This document shows, in pieces, positions 6,256 to 6,313 of a stretch of 6,313 bases of DNA. A model generated the notes under the pieces. That model did no database searches, was not told the origin of the DNA, and worked only from the letters and a program-made list of their open reading frames with translations. The stretch comes from an uncultured Kordia sp. (GTDB lineage Bacteria > Bacteroidota > Bacteroidia > Flavobacteriales > Flavobacteriaceae): positions 1 through 6,313 of the forward strand of contig CAJXHW010000108.1 in the NCBI GenBank assembly GCA_913054565.1. The letters are read 5' to 3'. Numbering within the stretch: position 1 is the first letter of the stretch; every line of letters starts with the position of its first letter. Both the position numbers and the translations under genes were made by a program.

Positions 6256-6313
6256 CTAATTTGATTGTCACTTGAATTTCAATTCAATTAAATTTAACAA
6301 ATATTACTCAGTT

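Overview
The window looks like chromosomal DNA from a member of the Flavobacteriaceae (phylum Bacteroidota). The sequence is AT-rich. Start codons lack Shine-Dalgarno sequences, as is usual in this phylum. Two upstream regions carry the Bacteroidota -7 promoter motif TAnnTTTG. The long DUF2723/TMEM260-like protein is of the form common in Bacteroidota. I infer genus-level placement only as 'flavobacterial'.

Layout, left to right. Positions 1-77 hold no supported gene. A strong bidirectional intrinsic terminator (78-112) ends a tRNA-Gln(TTG) gene on the minus strand (116-186), which has a textbook TTTG-N19-TAAATTTG promoter (204-234). Reading away from it on the plus strand is a long polytopic membrane protein (382-3924) of the GT-C, protein O-mannosyltransferase (TMEM260/DUF2723) type. 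A NodB-fold polysaccharide deacetylase follows (annotated 3934-4653, but Met27 at 4012 may be the true start). The right third is on the minus strand: a metallophosphoesterase with its own membrane domain (4996-6231), then a thioredoxin-fold protein without cysteines (4650-4946). The two transcription units converge, and the stop codons of the deacetylase and the thioredoxin-like gene overlap, leaving no intergenic terminator.

How the genes may work together: the membrane glycosyltransferase, the deacetylase and the exported phosphoesterase could all act at the cell envelope on glycoprotein, polysaccharide or lipid/phosphate substrates. The linkage is inferred from family and position only. 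No mobile element, CRISPR array or obvious horizontally acquired block is visible.

Points most worth a second look are the thioredoxin-fold protein whose CxxC is replaced by NEHS, the metallophosphoesterase with an internal twin-arginine motif after three membrane helices, five Bacteroidota O-glycosylation sequons in the C-terminal domain of the putative O-glycosyltransferase, and two hairpins occupying the first 26 codons of the deacetylase reading frame. I see no clearly new multi-gene system here.
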